From JAGTVG01 sp963699805 (GTDB taxonomy: Bacteria > Bacteroidota > Bacteroidia > Cytophagales > Cyclobacteriaceae): DNA of 64,000 nucleotides. Each line of letters opens with the position of its first letter. Positions within the stretch are counted from its first letter, which is position 1. The notes below the pieces were generated by a model. It was not told where the DNA came from, searched no databases, and was given only the letters and a program-made list of their open reading frames with translations. The position numbers and the translations under genes are program-made. Positions 1 to 7,741 of this stretch are shown here, in pieces. The DNA is taken from positions 1 through 64,000 of the forward strand of contig CAVOVH010000002.1 in the NCBI GenBank assembly GCA_963699805.1. Direction: 5' to 3'.

Positions 1-129
1 GGCCAGCTATGGCCCGTCCTGAACTAACGAAGAACAATTTATTATTTTTCGGAACGAAAAACTAAAGAGCGGCAGTTAAAAACTGGACGTGAAACGAAAA
101 CAAGGGATGGGCTATAGCGTATTGTTGGC
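1..129 (-). other. attC site 1 (partial, cut by window edge)
   Basis: The same arm pair occurs as in sites 2 and 5: GCTATGGCCCGTCC near 8-20 pairs with GGGATGGGCTATAGC near 105-119. GTTGGC follows at 124-129. The outer core on the left lies before the window. Confidence 0.7.
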
Positions 130-303
130 AAAAGTTTTTGATTATTCCGGCCTGGCCAGGAGGATGGTATTAGCAATGGACATTTTATTGCGCGACAGGG
201 AAGTGTGACCGGGAGGGGATCCTGATGGCACGGGCGCTGAAGATCCTGATTTGCGGGCTGATCGTTAAGGGAGGGTGATATACTATTTAAATTTTTGCCA
301 ACG
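1..303 (-). repeat. 303-bp cassette repeat, copy 1
   Basis: The unit consists of an attC arm region (about 125 bp) and an ORF-less body (about 175 bp). It is nearly identical to copies 2 and 3, with about one or two base differences each (for example AAGAACAA here, AAGATCAA in the others). In minus-strand cassette logic one unit runs from a GTT core to the next core. No frame longer than about 17 codons was found. The plus strand (antisense to the array) has two mini-frames with good Shine-Dalgarno-like stretches (AGGAGG, GGGAGGGG). Confidence 0.85.
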
Positions 304-432
304 GGCCAGCTATGGCCCGTCCTGAACTAACGAAGATCAATTTATTATTTTTCGGAACGAAAAACTAAAGAGCGGCAGTTAAAAACTGGACGTGAAACGA
401 AAACAAGGGATGGGCTATAGCGTATTGTTGGC
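297..432 (-). other. attC site 2
   Basis: Outer cores are GCCAAC (297-302) and GTTGGC (427-432). Inner arms GCTATGGCCCGTCC and GGGATGGGCTATAGC pair with G-T differences. Spacing is about 135 bp, similar to long Vibrio-type attC repeats. Confidence 0.75.
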
Positions 433-606
433 AAAAGTTTTTGATTATTCCGGCCTGGCCAGGAGGATGGTATTAGCAATGGACATTTTATTGCGCGACA
501 GGGAAGTGTGACCGGGAGGGGATCCTGATGGCACGGGCGCTGAAGATCCAGATTTGCGGGCTGATCGTTAAGGGAGGGTGATATACTATTTAAATTTTTG
601 CCAACG
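304..606 (-). repeat. 303-bp cassette repeat, copy 2
   Basis: Tandem to copy 1 at an exact 303-bp offset. It has a few substitutions (GATCCAG where copies 1 and 3 read GATCCTG). It ends at the core GCCAACG, after which a different attC arm (site 3) begins. This shows that the repeated unit is a cassette and not just a tandem repeat. Confidence 0.85.
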
Positions 607-737
607 TTTGGCGGCTATGAACCGTGCCACCTTAATTTCAATTTCGTTTCCAATTAAGGAATAATAGTGTCTAAATTGCCCTAAACGCCTCTTTACCAGC
701 CAAATAAGGCATGGTTGCATAGCCGCTTGTTAGGGGC
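600..737 (-). other. attC site 3
   Basis: The cores are GCCAAC (600-605) and GTTAGGGGC (729-737). The arms GCGGCTATGAACCGTGCC and GGCATGGTTGCATAGCCGC pair along their length with one extra unpaired C. This is the extrahelical base that gives attC its strand polarity. It is the clearest attC in the window and closes the higBA cassette. Confidence 0.85.
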
Positions 738-753
738 TGGGCCACCTATAACA

Positions 754-1058
754 TTATTCAGAAATTTTTATTTGTAAACTACCGCCTAAACCTTCTCTAA
801 TTATCCGTAAAAGTGTGGATAATCGTATATCACTTGCGTCATTCTCAATCCTTGATATATAGGTTTTTGTAGTACCGCACTTTTGAGCAAGTTCTTCCTG
901 GGTCATATTTTTTTGTTTTCTTAATTCCTGAAGCATTACTCCAAGTTTAAATGTCTCATATTCTTGCTCAAAAGATTCCCTTTACGTTCTCCCCTTTTGC
1001 CATATTCCTTATCTATATGATCATTAAATTCTACTATATTATTCTTTTTGGTCCTCAT
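754..1058 (-). CDS. higA: HigA-type antitoxin, XRE family (frameshifted N-terminus)
   Basis: Predicted antitoxin that binds and neutralises the upstream HigB toxin and represses its own operon. The C-terminal 60 residues form a complete helix-turn-helix domain (MTQEELAQKCGTTKTYISRI). Reading further upstream on the minus strand, the ATG at 1058 gives MRTKKNNIVEFNDHIDKEYG, and a second frame gives ESFEQEYETFKLGVMLQEL. Both match the usual N-terminus of this antitoxin family, joined by one missing base at the CCCTTT run (978-983). With the base restored the protein is about 101 residues, normal for the family, and its start overlaps the toxin stop by 20 nt. As read, only an internal start at 936 gives an uninterrupted product. 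Confidence 0.8.
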
Positions 1059-1386
1059 AATACTGCGCTTTCAATTTTAATGCTCTTTCAATTAGATTTT
1101 TGGGAGTTTTTTGAGTCTTCTTCTGAAATCCATTAAGAATAACAACAAGATTTCCTTTTTCAAAGAAACAAAATACCCGATATATATTACTTGCCTGAAC
1201 AATTCGGATTTCATATAAGTCTGTTCCAGTTATATGTTTAAAATATTTTTCCGGAATGACCTTTAGTTCTGTAATTAATCTAATTGTCCAGTTTATACGG
1301 TCCTTGACTTTTAGTTGCTGCTTATTATAAAACTCCCAAAAATCGTCACCATAAATAAGTACCCTTAACCTGATGATCCAATCCAC
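1039..1386 (-). CDS. higB: HigB/RelE-type toxin
   Basis: 115 residues, phage-Gp49-like (DUF891) HigB family: ribosome-dependent mRNA interferases of the RelE fold. Family-like features are a basic middle (KVKDRINWTIRLI), the stretch LYEIRIVQASNIYRVFCFF, then GFQKKTQKTPKNLIERA near the end. The order toxin then antitoxin, with a short overlap, is typical of higBA. The true start may be a few codons downstream of the first ATG. The pair fills its own cassette between attC sites 4 and 3, as toxin-antitoxin pairs often do in chromosomal integrons, where they stabilise the array. Confidence 0.85.
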   Translation of the reverse strand: MDWIIRLRVLIYGDDFWEFYNKQQLKVKDRINWTIRLITELKVIPEKYFKHITGTDLYEIRIVQASNIYRVFCFFEKGNLVVILNGFQKKTQKTPKNLIERALKLKAQYYEDQKE

Positions 1387-1458
1387 AAAGTTAGCTAATT
1401 AGGTAACATGTCCAAATTTATAAACGAGGAATTTTAAGAAAAGTTGAACGGTGGCCTT

Positions 1459-1597
1459 GCCCCTAACGGTCCGGCAATAAAATAAGTACCGAGTTTATTA
1501 CCTGAAATTATCAATGGGAATTGGAAATTGAAAGCAGTCCGGAGACTATTTGCGGAGTACTCCCGAAGGTATTTTTTTTATTGCCTTGTTGGTAGCC
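1459..1597 (-). other. attC site 4
   Basis: The cores are GCCCCTAAC (1459-1467) and GTTGGTAGCC (1588-1597). Arms GGCAATAAAATAAGTACC and GGTATTTTTTTTATTGCC pair almost perfectly. The left core is the exact complement of the core at 729-737, marking both ends of the higBA cassette (862 bp). Confidence 0.85.
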
Positions 1598-1634
1598 GTG
1601 CAAATGTATATAGAATGATTATTTATTAATATCA

Positions 1635-2265
1635 TCAGTTCAATATCCATTTGAAGTGACAACAGTCATGCCCTTCCATTAATGTTTTATTTCTGGTTAA
1701 TTCAAGTTGAGGATTGAATTTCTTTGTCATCCCATAATCTTGGTAGCAAGTTCCTGCATAACCTATATCTGAAGCGTTGGCTTCTATGAAGGTTTTTGCA
1801 ATGAGGCATTCAGTGATTTTTATCTCAAGTTCCTTTTCATTTTCTTTAACAACCTCGAAAGTAATTTCATTTTCCATGTTTTGACAAAATTGTTTCATAT
1901 AATTTGTCCATTCACTCATGGATCGTAAAGGATAATTTGCATCAAACCTTTTACTATTTATTTGTATTTTTTCGGATGAATTCTTCAATAATTCTAAGAA
2001 TTCTTTTTTACCTATTTGATCCATTAAATTTTTCATTGCCGATATGCCACCACTTGAAACATAGTGTTCTACAAGCCTTCTGATTGACATTCCTGAATCT
2101 TTTAAGAACTTATGTTTATCATCAGAATCAATAGAATCTGATTCAGTATTCGAGGCTATAAGATTCGGTACTGCAAAACAGCAAAAAGCACACGAAGAAA
2201 ATGTCTTAAGTATGAATTCTCTTCTGTCTTGATTTGTGATTTTGTTTTTGTTTTTTGGCTTTCAT
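1635..2265 (-). CDS. L-2-amino-thiazoline-4-carboxylate hydrolase-like protein with Tat leader
   Basis: The C-terminal part matches the ATC-hydrolase family (PF14196-like). The ending Q-D-Y-G-M-T-K-K-F-N-P-Q-L-E-L-T-R with KTLMEGHDCCHF carries the conserved Cys and His. Members open thiazoline rings or act in other small-molecule hydrolysis; the substrate here is unknown. An uninterrupted product starts at 2090. The same frame stays open upstream and encodes DRREFILKTFSSCAFCCFAV, a twin-arginine signal. This frame has no ATG of its own. An ATG at 2265 in another frame (MKAKKQKQ) suggests a one-base slip in the A-rich stretch, giving about 210 residues. It is the only gene of its cassette (about 887 bp, sites 5 to 4). 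Confidence 0.65.
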
Positions 2266-2344
2266 GATGTTGGTTACTTAGGATTTTCAACAGTTAGTTT
2301 TCTTAGTTAATAATTAACCGATCTATTGTTGATTGTATTGGCAT

Positions 2345-2484
2345 GGCTACCAACGGGCCAGCTATGGCCCGTCCTGAACTAACGAAGATCAATTTATTAT
2401 TTTTCGGAACGAAAAACTAAAGAGCGGCAGTTAAAAACTGGACGTGAAACGAAAACAAGGGATGGGCTATAGCGTATTGTTGGC
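2345..2484 (-). other. attC site 5
   Basis: Cores are GGCTACCAAC (2345-2354) and GTTGGC (2479-2484), with the same inner arms as sites 1 and 2. GGCTACCAAC is the exact complement of GTTGGTAGCC at 1588, so it marks the start of the hydrolase-like cassette. Confidence 0.8.
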
Positions 2485-2658
2485 AAAAGTTTTTGATTAT
2501 TCCGGCCTGGCCAGGAGGATGGTATTAGCAATGGACATTTTATTGCGCGACAGGGAAGTGTGACCGGGAGGGGATCCTGATGGCACGGGCGCTGAAGATC
2601 CTGATTTGCGGGCTGATCGTTAAGGGAGGGTGATATACTATTTAAATTTTTGCCAACG
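2356..2658 (-). repeat. 303-bp cassette repeat, copy 3
   Basis: Third copy of the ORF-less cassette, 2 kb from the tandem pair and on the same strand. Its neighbours on both sides differ from those of the other copies, as expected from independent insertion or shuffling of one mobile cassette. Confidence 0.85.
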
Positions 2659-2785
2659 GACGGGTGTATGAGTAGTGGCAGATTGCGTGGTAGTTTCCTG
2701 TCAAACCACTGCGCAGTTTGAGCGGGCTACAAACCTTGATATTTAGCACTTTCCCTGCCATTACTTATACAAAATGTTGTGTGGT
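2652..2785 (-). other. attC site 6
   Basis: The cores are GCCAAC (2652-2657) and GTTGTGTGG (2776-2784). The arms TGTATGAGTAGTGGCAG and CTGCCATTACTTATACA pair with two mismatches. Confidence 0.75.
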
Positions 2786-2807
2786 GTTTACATTTATATA
2801 TTTCGTC

Positions 2808-3681
2808 TTAAAAGACATCTAAATCTCTTCCAACTATAAATTTACCTTCATAGTTTTCACTTATTTCATCAATTAAATCTTGTTCAGATGCTCCCCAAAA
2901 TAAAATATGATATAGAACAAGAAGTTTTGGATTTATTTTGTTGGCAATTTCACCAAGTTCATACGTTGAAGTATGATTTGATTTATGCCATAATTGCCTG
3001 TCTTCATCATTTGCCCACATGATATCAAATCCTTTCTTTGTATAAACTTCATGTACCAGGAGATCAGCACCTTTGGAATACTCAACGACTTTCTCGGAAG
3101 GTGCAGTATCACCGGATATCACAATAACTTTATCAGGCGTTGTGAACCGGAATCCCCAAGAATTTGGTATATGCAAAACAGGGAATGCTTCAACCTTAAT
3201 ATATTTATCCTGATAAATAATACCTTCTTCTGTAAATTCATGAGTATTTACAAGTGATTCCTGATTATTTGTCAGTCCATAAGCTTTTAGAATATAGTCA
3301 GTCATTTGAGTAATACCATTAGGACCATATACTTCAAGAGGTTTATCTCTTCCAACTACCCACCATGGAGTTAATATTAAGTCTGGATAACCTGTGGTAT
3401 GGTCAGGATGCAAATGAGTAAGAAAAGCATACCTAATGTTTTTTACATCCAAGTCCTTTAATTTTTCCACCATAAGTTGGAGACATAGCAGCAGCTTTAC
3501 GCACTAGCCCAGGACCAAAATCAATAATATATGGTGTGTCGAAAACAATAATAGCTAATGAACAACCTGATTGAAACGGAGAAGGTATGGGAGTACCAGA
3601 GCCGAGTATTACTAATTTGGTTGTATCCGAATCAAAGTCAATTAAGGGGAGTATGGTCACTATATTCACTCCAATTTTCAT
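2808..3681 (-). CDS. Metallo-beta-lactamase fold hydrolase, RNase Z-like (one frameshift)
   Basis: The N-terminal part reads TKLVILGSGTPIPSP, then SGCSLAIIVFDTPYIIDFGP. The C-terminal 221 residues hold THLHPDHT (HxHxDH zinc motif), GDTAP and NHTSTYELGE. This layout is that of the RNase Z/arylsulfatase-like MBL hydrolases. The two parts are in different frames around 3470 (one base too many or too few near the TATGGTGG stretch). The best start is the ATG at 3681, which overlaps the end of the upstream EEP nuclease by about 44 nt. Homologues often have a signal peptide before the first strand and this copy does not. The product could be a phosphodiesterase, nuclease or sulfatase; the substrate cannot be read from sequence. 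Confidence 0.75.
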
Positions 3682-4336
3682 AAGTCCCAATTTCAACATT
3701 TTGAACTTTGTCAAGTATGTCAGCTGATGCAAAACAGTAATCTATGTGATATGGTTTATTAAGATTTCGTTGAAGAAAAAAAGTTGGATGTTTTTCTTTT
3801 CCTTGTTCGATCTCAAAGTGCCTGTGATATATGCTTTGAATATTATTGTCAGCTAGTTTATTTACAACGTCTGAATGGTCTCCTACTCTGGCTTTATAAT
3901 CCCATATTTTGTTGCTGTTGAAATCACCAATTAAAATTGTTGGTTACCTAACAAGTCTGCATAGTAATTTATTGCAAGCCAAACCTGACCAATATATCTT
4001 GCTTCATAGTTTTCCTTATTACTCATAGCCCAAATAGCGAAAATGGTAAATGTCTGTCCGTGTCCAGTCACGCGGAAAGGCAGAATGTATCTAAATTTAG
4101 GATTGAAGTTTGGCAATAATTCAAATTTGTAGTCATTGAAGGAATAAGATGCAAATGCCTTTGTGTATATTGTCCCCATACCAGTAATGGTGATCTGGCT
4201 TTTTGTGTGTTGGATTGTAAACTATTTGTCTGGATTTTCACATTCTTGAACTACTAAAATGTCAGGTTGATGAAGCTAGTATGAGATCTGCTTTTTTTCT
4301 AAAGGCACCCTGACAGTTCCAGGATATAAGTCTCAT
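3638..4336 (-). pseudogene. Endonuclease/exonuclease/phosphatase family protein (several frame breaks)
   Basis: Stitched across three frames this is a complete EEP-fold protein of about 233 residues. It has ISWNCQGAFRKKADLILA and ILVVQECENPD (metal-binding Asn and Glu), then FNPKFRYILPFRVTG, GDFNSNKIWD, HIDYCFAS and SDHTPL (catalytic His at the end). EEP enzymes cut DNA, RNA or phosphoesters in a Mg-dependent way. The breaks are a shift near 4270, an in-frame TAG soon after PDK, a shift near 4140 and one near 3945. It begins 22 bp after the Mrr-like gene and its end overlaps the MBL gene, so the three look co-transcribed. Whether the breaks are real or sequencing errors is undecided. Confidence 0.7.
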
Positions 4337-4357
4337 TTATGTGCAAGAATTTCACTA

Positions 4358-5245
4358 TTAGCCTTCAAAAAAGTCATCATCCAACATTTTGACGTCATAG
4401 GTAGCTTTTATTTGAACACCAACATTATATTGATGCATCAGATCAACAAGTTTATTTCCATCAATTAGAATGATTGTATGATGAGCATCATGAGCTTTTT
4501 GAATTGCTCCTTTGTCAAAGTCGGACGTTGTCACAAATACGCCCTTAGTTGTATCCCCACTCATTGCCCCAATGAAATTCCTTATGTCTTTTTCACGAAC
4601 TTTGTTATCCTCATATCTTTTAGCCTGAATATATATTTTGTCCAAGCCAAGTTTATCTTCATTTATTATACCGTCAATGCCACCATCTCCAGATTTAGAA
4701 GTCTCTATGAAATCTCCATAGCCCATTTTTTTTAATAGGATCAAAATAACCTTTTCAAAGTAGTAAGGATCTATCCCTTTTAATTTCTCCAGTAACTCAT
4801 GTTTAACCTGTGCCTCAATTTCCGAAAAACCTCTATCAATCAGGTCTTGAGGAGAAGAGTTTTTAATTTCAGAGGTGCTTGAAATGCCTTTAGTTTTTTC
4901 ATCGGCATAAAAATCCATAAAGTTTGAACCTGCATCAATGTCTTTTAGCTGTAATTTCTCGTTATTTGATTTCTTTCCCTTCTCTGTAATTTGAACCATG
5001 CCTCTTACAGGGTAAATTATGTATCCTCCTTTCTTAAGGTATGATTTTCCCCAAGCTATTCTGTTGAGAATAAGAGGTTCACCACTCTTAGTCTTTTGAT
5101 CTAACAAATCTTTTGGTAGGTCGGAATAATACTTATCGACAACTTTCTTGAGTAATTCTCTATGGTGGATAATCTGTCCGTCACTTAATATTTCAAGTAT
5201 TGGATTAAAAGTTTCGTGGAATTTCGGGAGATCTTTTTGATTCAT
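4358..5245 (-). CDS. mrr: Mrr-type restriction endonuclease
   Basis: 295 residues. The N-terminal 90 residues form the Mrr winged-helix DNA-binding domain (LPKFHETFNPILEIL...). The C-terminal half is an Mrr_cat PD-(D/E)XK nuclease domain with GDGGIDGIINE, then YIQAKRYEDN (the Q-x-K form) and FVTTSDFDKGA. Mrr proteins cut modified, usually methylated, DNA and act as type IV restriction enzymes. The frame is intact, unlike most neighbours. It lies 111 bp after another nuclease-like gene and 22 bp before the EEP gene on the same strand, which suggests a multi-nuclease defence module. Confidence 0.85.
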   Translation of the reverse strand: MNQKDLPKFHETFNPILEILSDGQIIHHRELLKKVVDKYYSDLPKDLLDQKTKSGEPLILNRIAWGKSYLKKGGYIIYPVRGMVQITEKGKKSNNEKLQLKDIDAGSNFMDFYADEKTKGISSTSEIKNSSPQDLIDRGFSEIEAQVKHELLEKLKGIDPYYFEKVILILLKKMGYGDFIETSKSGDGGIDGIINEDKLGLDKIYIQAKRYEDNKVREKDIRNFIGAMSGDTTKGVFVTTSDFDKGAIQKAHDAHHTIILIDGNKLVDLMHQYNVGVQIKATYDVKMLDDDFFEG

Positions 5246-5356
5246 TGTGGGATCTATTGGTGTAACGTTTTTTATCGTAATCTTCTAATTGTTAAATTTA
5301 TAAGTAAATGTTCTGAATGTAAAAGTCTTATTTCCAAAGGCCTCGTTCGTCAAGGA

Positions 5357-5866
5357 TTAGTCTTTATCTGTTATAGGTTGGTAGCTATTTTTCTTATTTG
5401 TATAATATTCAAAATCAAAATAATGTCGTTTATTATATTCCCAAATCTCTCCGATTATTCCTTTTTCACATTTATCTACTGGAATTGCTTTACTTCCATT
5501 TAAATCCTTTAAAGAGCCAAAATATATTGAAAATGACTTGTTGTCAAATTGTATTGCCATCCAATAAGCAGAAGCATTGAATTTTTTCTCAGCAGATAGT
5601 GCTTTTCCATATACGTCTGAACCGAGATTGTATCTTGAGTTTAATTTGCCATTTTTCTGGTATTTGTTTCTAGCTTTTACGCTAATTACATATCTAAGTC
5701 CATCTTTTTCACATTCGATATCAGCAAATGGTTCGTTCATTGTATTGTCATTGAGATTTCTAATTCTGTCGAATTTTTTATCAACCAGTGCTTTTAATGC
5801 AAATAGTTCTCCCAGTTCTCCAAGCGACTTTTTTCTTGCTGCTTCTTTTCTATTTTCCATGTCCAC
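5357..5866 (-). CDS. PD-(D/E)XK nuclease-like protein
   Basis: 169 residues, intact. An N-terminal helix with ELGELFALKALVDKKFDRIR is followed by FADIECEKDGLRYVISVKAR. This gives the order E, D, xVK of small restriction-endonuclease-fold proteins, although the usual E/Q before x-K is an S (ISVK). The C-terminal half has YWMAIQFDNKSFSIYFGSL, a strand-rich stretch often seen in the same folds. It is first in the minus-strand run that continues into Mrr, EEP and MBL. It may instead be a catalytically silent member of the fold. No exact family was recognised. Confidence 0.6.
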   Translation of the reverse strand: MDMENRKEAARKKSLGELGELFALKALVDKKFDRIRNLNDNTMNEPFADIECEKDGLRYVISVKARNKYQKNGKLNSRYNLGSDVYGKALSAEKKFNASAYWMAIQFDNKSFSIYFGSLKDLNGSKAIPVDKCEKGIIGEIWEYNKRHYFDFEYYTNKKNSYQPITDKD

Positions 5867-5924
5867 TATTTGTCAAATTGTACGCTGACTATTACAAATT
5901 TACGCATTATCCCCATTCTTGTGA

Positions 5925-6043
5925 GTTAGCGTTCGTTTAATTCTGGTAAAAGTGATGAATTTAGTGTTAAGATAAATAGTCTAAAAAAGATATTGTCAGA
6001 AGGCACGAATCTGTCTCGCAATACCCTGTAAATGAACGCTAAC
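5925..6043. repeat. Inverted 10-mer pair, possible mini-cassette or worn attC cores
   Basis: GTTAGCGTTC at 5925-5934 is the exact reverse complement of GAACGCTAAC at 6034-6043, which is also the left core of attC site 7. This is the start/end pattern of a cassette only about 118 bp long. However, no matching attC arms were found left of 5925. Confidence 0.5.
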
Positions 6044-6173
6044 GGTTGATGATATGGTGTCGTGCGGAATTACGAAGCCACATTCCTATCAGTTTACACC
6101 ACCTTTTTATACGAGCTACAAACGCTCGCAAACCTCTGAAACCCGCATGCACTATACCATTTGTTAGCTGCAG
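6034..6173 (-). other. attC site 7
   Basis: Cores are GAACGCTAAC (6034-6043) and GTTAGCTGCAG (6163-6173). The inner arms GATATGGTGTCGTGCGG and CCCGCATGCACTATACC pair with a few mismatches or bulges. The minus strand reads AGCTAACAAATGG, typical of an attC left end. Confidence 0.8.
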
Positions 6174-6367
6174 TCGTAGTATTTATTATTAAAATGTCTC
6201 CTCATAATGTTTTATAGAATTTACTTTCTCATCGCTCTCAAAAAGTAACCTAATGATACTAATGGCCAGGCTCGATCACGTAGACTACGTTACGGTGAAT
6301 TTGGCAGACTCAGTCCACTCATTCTGTCGTAGCGCAGCAACATGTACCTTTGTCTGCTTCGGGCAAG

Positions 6368-7053
6368 CTATTTTCCACCACTCTCCAAGAGCAACAATTT
6401 CATTTCCTTGTTTCCGTAGGACACGACGGATTGATTCTGACAGGCCACTTTCTTCTCAAGGTGAGCCACAAATGCCCGCGCGACCTCGTCTTGACGGATG
6501 TTCCCCCAACCGATGGAGTCCGGTATGAAGCGAGTAAAGACTGTGAGCCATCGGGGGGTGTGTGCATTACCCACGATCATTCCCGGTTTGAAAACAGCCA
6601 AGTTTTTCAAATCCGACCTCGAGCACTGCCTTGTACTTTTTTCCCATCACCCGAAAGCCCTTGATCCTCGAGTCTGCGTGGGCTTCTTTGACACCAACGG
6701 CGGTCAAGAGCTCAAAGATCTCGATACCAGCGGCTTTGCAGCCTCTTGCGTATTTGCCCAACATGTTGACCTCGACCTCCATCATTTGCTCCTCGCTCAT
6801 CGAAGCGGTACCACTTCCGATTCCAATACAGCTAATGGCAACGTCATGGCCTTGCGCTTTCTCTTTCACCACCTCTTCGAAGTCGGGTGAGCTCGTGTCG
6901 ACCACGATCTGTTCGACCTTCGCCTCGTCTTGCATGGTAGATACGGTTCGTCGGCCTAGCATCGTCAGTTGAGAGCACACATCACTCTTGAGCAGCTCGC
7001 GTAGCAACTGCCCCACCGACTTCGCCACTTCCACCAAAAATTATGCACTTCAT
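6368..7053 (-). pseudogene. NAD(P)-binding Rossmann protein, TIP30/NmrA-like (two frameshifts)
   Basis: The ATG at 7053 opens with MKCIIFGGSGEVGGAVA, a dinucleotide-binding glycine motif. A frame change near 7010 leads to RELLKSDVCSQLTMLGRRTV, HDVAISCIGIGSGTASMSEE, then GVKEAHADSRIKGFRVMGKK. A second change near 6605 leads to NLAVFKPGMIVGNAHTPRWL and GNIRQDEVARAFVAHLE. Together this is a full-length (about 228 aa) atypical short-chain dehydrogenase resembling human HTATIP2/TIP30. The DNA is clearly richer in G+C than its AT-rich neighbours, so it probably came from another genome. It sits alone in a 1.2-kb cassette. Confidence 0.7.
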
Positions 7054-7261
7054 CGAATCCATTCGTTAAACGTCTTTAGAACTGATATGGCACCCTTGTC
7101 ATATCAGCGAGAAACGCTGATTGCCTATCAAACAGTATCATATAATTCATTTGCACTTTCATAATAAGTCACATAAAGCTGTTCTTCAGGACGATTAGTT
7201 TGCCTAAAGCTAAAAATAATAAATAGTAATACTATAATTGCAATCATTTTCATACGATTAC

Positions 7262-7397
7262 AGCTAACGTTTGGCCGGTAGATGCCGTGCCGTTTTTAAC
7301 CAATTTAGTGAATAGTTGGAATTAAAGCTACCTAACTGCAGATCATGTACCTTTTCCATGAAAATAAGGTATGGTATATAACAGAGTGTATGTTACC
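7262..7397 (-). other. attC-like site 8 (worn)
   Basis: The left core AGCTAAC (7262-7268) complements GTTAGCT at site 7, so the TIP30-like cassette is bounded on both sides. The right arm GGTATGGTATAT (about 7367-7378) pairs with GATGCCGTGCC only by many G-T pairs. The right core would be GTTACC at 7392-7397. Confidence 0.45.
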
Positions 7398-7452
7398 ATT
7401 TCGTTTCTGCTTTGTATCAACGTTAAACTCCATGTGAATCATCGGGGATATG

Positions 7453-7487
7453 AAAAAACCGGAGAGCAATTACACTTCCCGGTTTTA
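7453..7487 (-). terminator. Rho-independent terminator
   Basis: AAAACCGG (7455-7462) and CCGGTTTT (7479-7486) form an 8-bp stem. On the minus strand the T-run follows, directly after the end of the gene at 7492. Confidence 0.65.
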
Positions 7488-7491
7488 ATAG

Positions 7492-7740
7492 TTAGGCCAT
7501 GATGTGAAAAAAATTATACGGATAATGGGATTCCTCGATCCGATATAACAGGCTAAAGCTTCTCGATACATGTACACTTTCAACCAACACAACCTGCCCT
7601 TCCCGGATCATACCTACTGACCGAATGCATTTCACCGAAAATGGCGTATTAATCCGCTTCAGTTTTTCAATCGTAACAGCCAGTAAGCTGGAAGGATCGG
7701 TATGCCGGTTGATCTCTGCAATCGTTTTATCACTCAGCAT
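7492..7740 (-). CDS. Hypothetical protein of mobile-element operon
   Basis: 82 residues with no recognised domain. It starts one base after the DUF3871 stop and ends before a terminator, so it is the last gene of that operon. The sequence is mixed alpha/beta with no signal peptide or membrane segment. Confidence 0.6.
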   Translation of the reverse strand: MLSDKTIAEINRHTDPSSLLAVTIEKLKRINTPFSVKCIRSVGMIREGQVVLVESVHVSRSFSLLYRIEESHYPYNFFHIMA

Positions 7741-7741
7741 A

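Larger units (their letters stand above)
1..7397 (-). mobile_element. attC gene-cassette array (integron-like, no integrase in window)
   Basis: A run of cassettes is separated by attC-like sites at about 1-129, 297-432, 600-737, 1459-1597, 2345-2484, 2652-2785, 6034-6173 and, weakly, 7262-7397. All convincing genes between them are on the minus strand, the direction of the array. On that strand sites start like CTAACAA and end like ACGTT, as known attC sites do. For several cassettes the first bases are the reverse complement of the bases at the cassette end (GTTAGGGGC with GCCCCTAAC; GTTGGTAGCC with GGCTACCAAC). This is expected when a circle is inserted by cutting G/TT. No tyrosine recombinase with an integron-type insertion and no attI were seen. 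No attC was found between 2785 and about 5925, so that 3.1 kb may be one large cassette, several with worn sites, or a later insertion. Confidence 0.75.

Noticed and set aside
1..606. 303-bp repeats as an insertion sequence or retron
   Set aside because: No transposase or reverse transcriptase, no terminal target duplication; the ends fit attC cores.
5925..6043. Ninth attC site at 5925
   Set aside because: The outer 10-mers are complementary but no inner arms could be paired left of 5925; listed only as a repeat.
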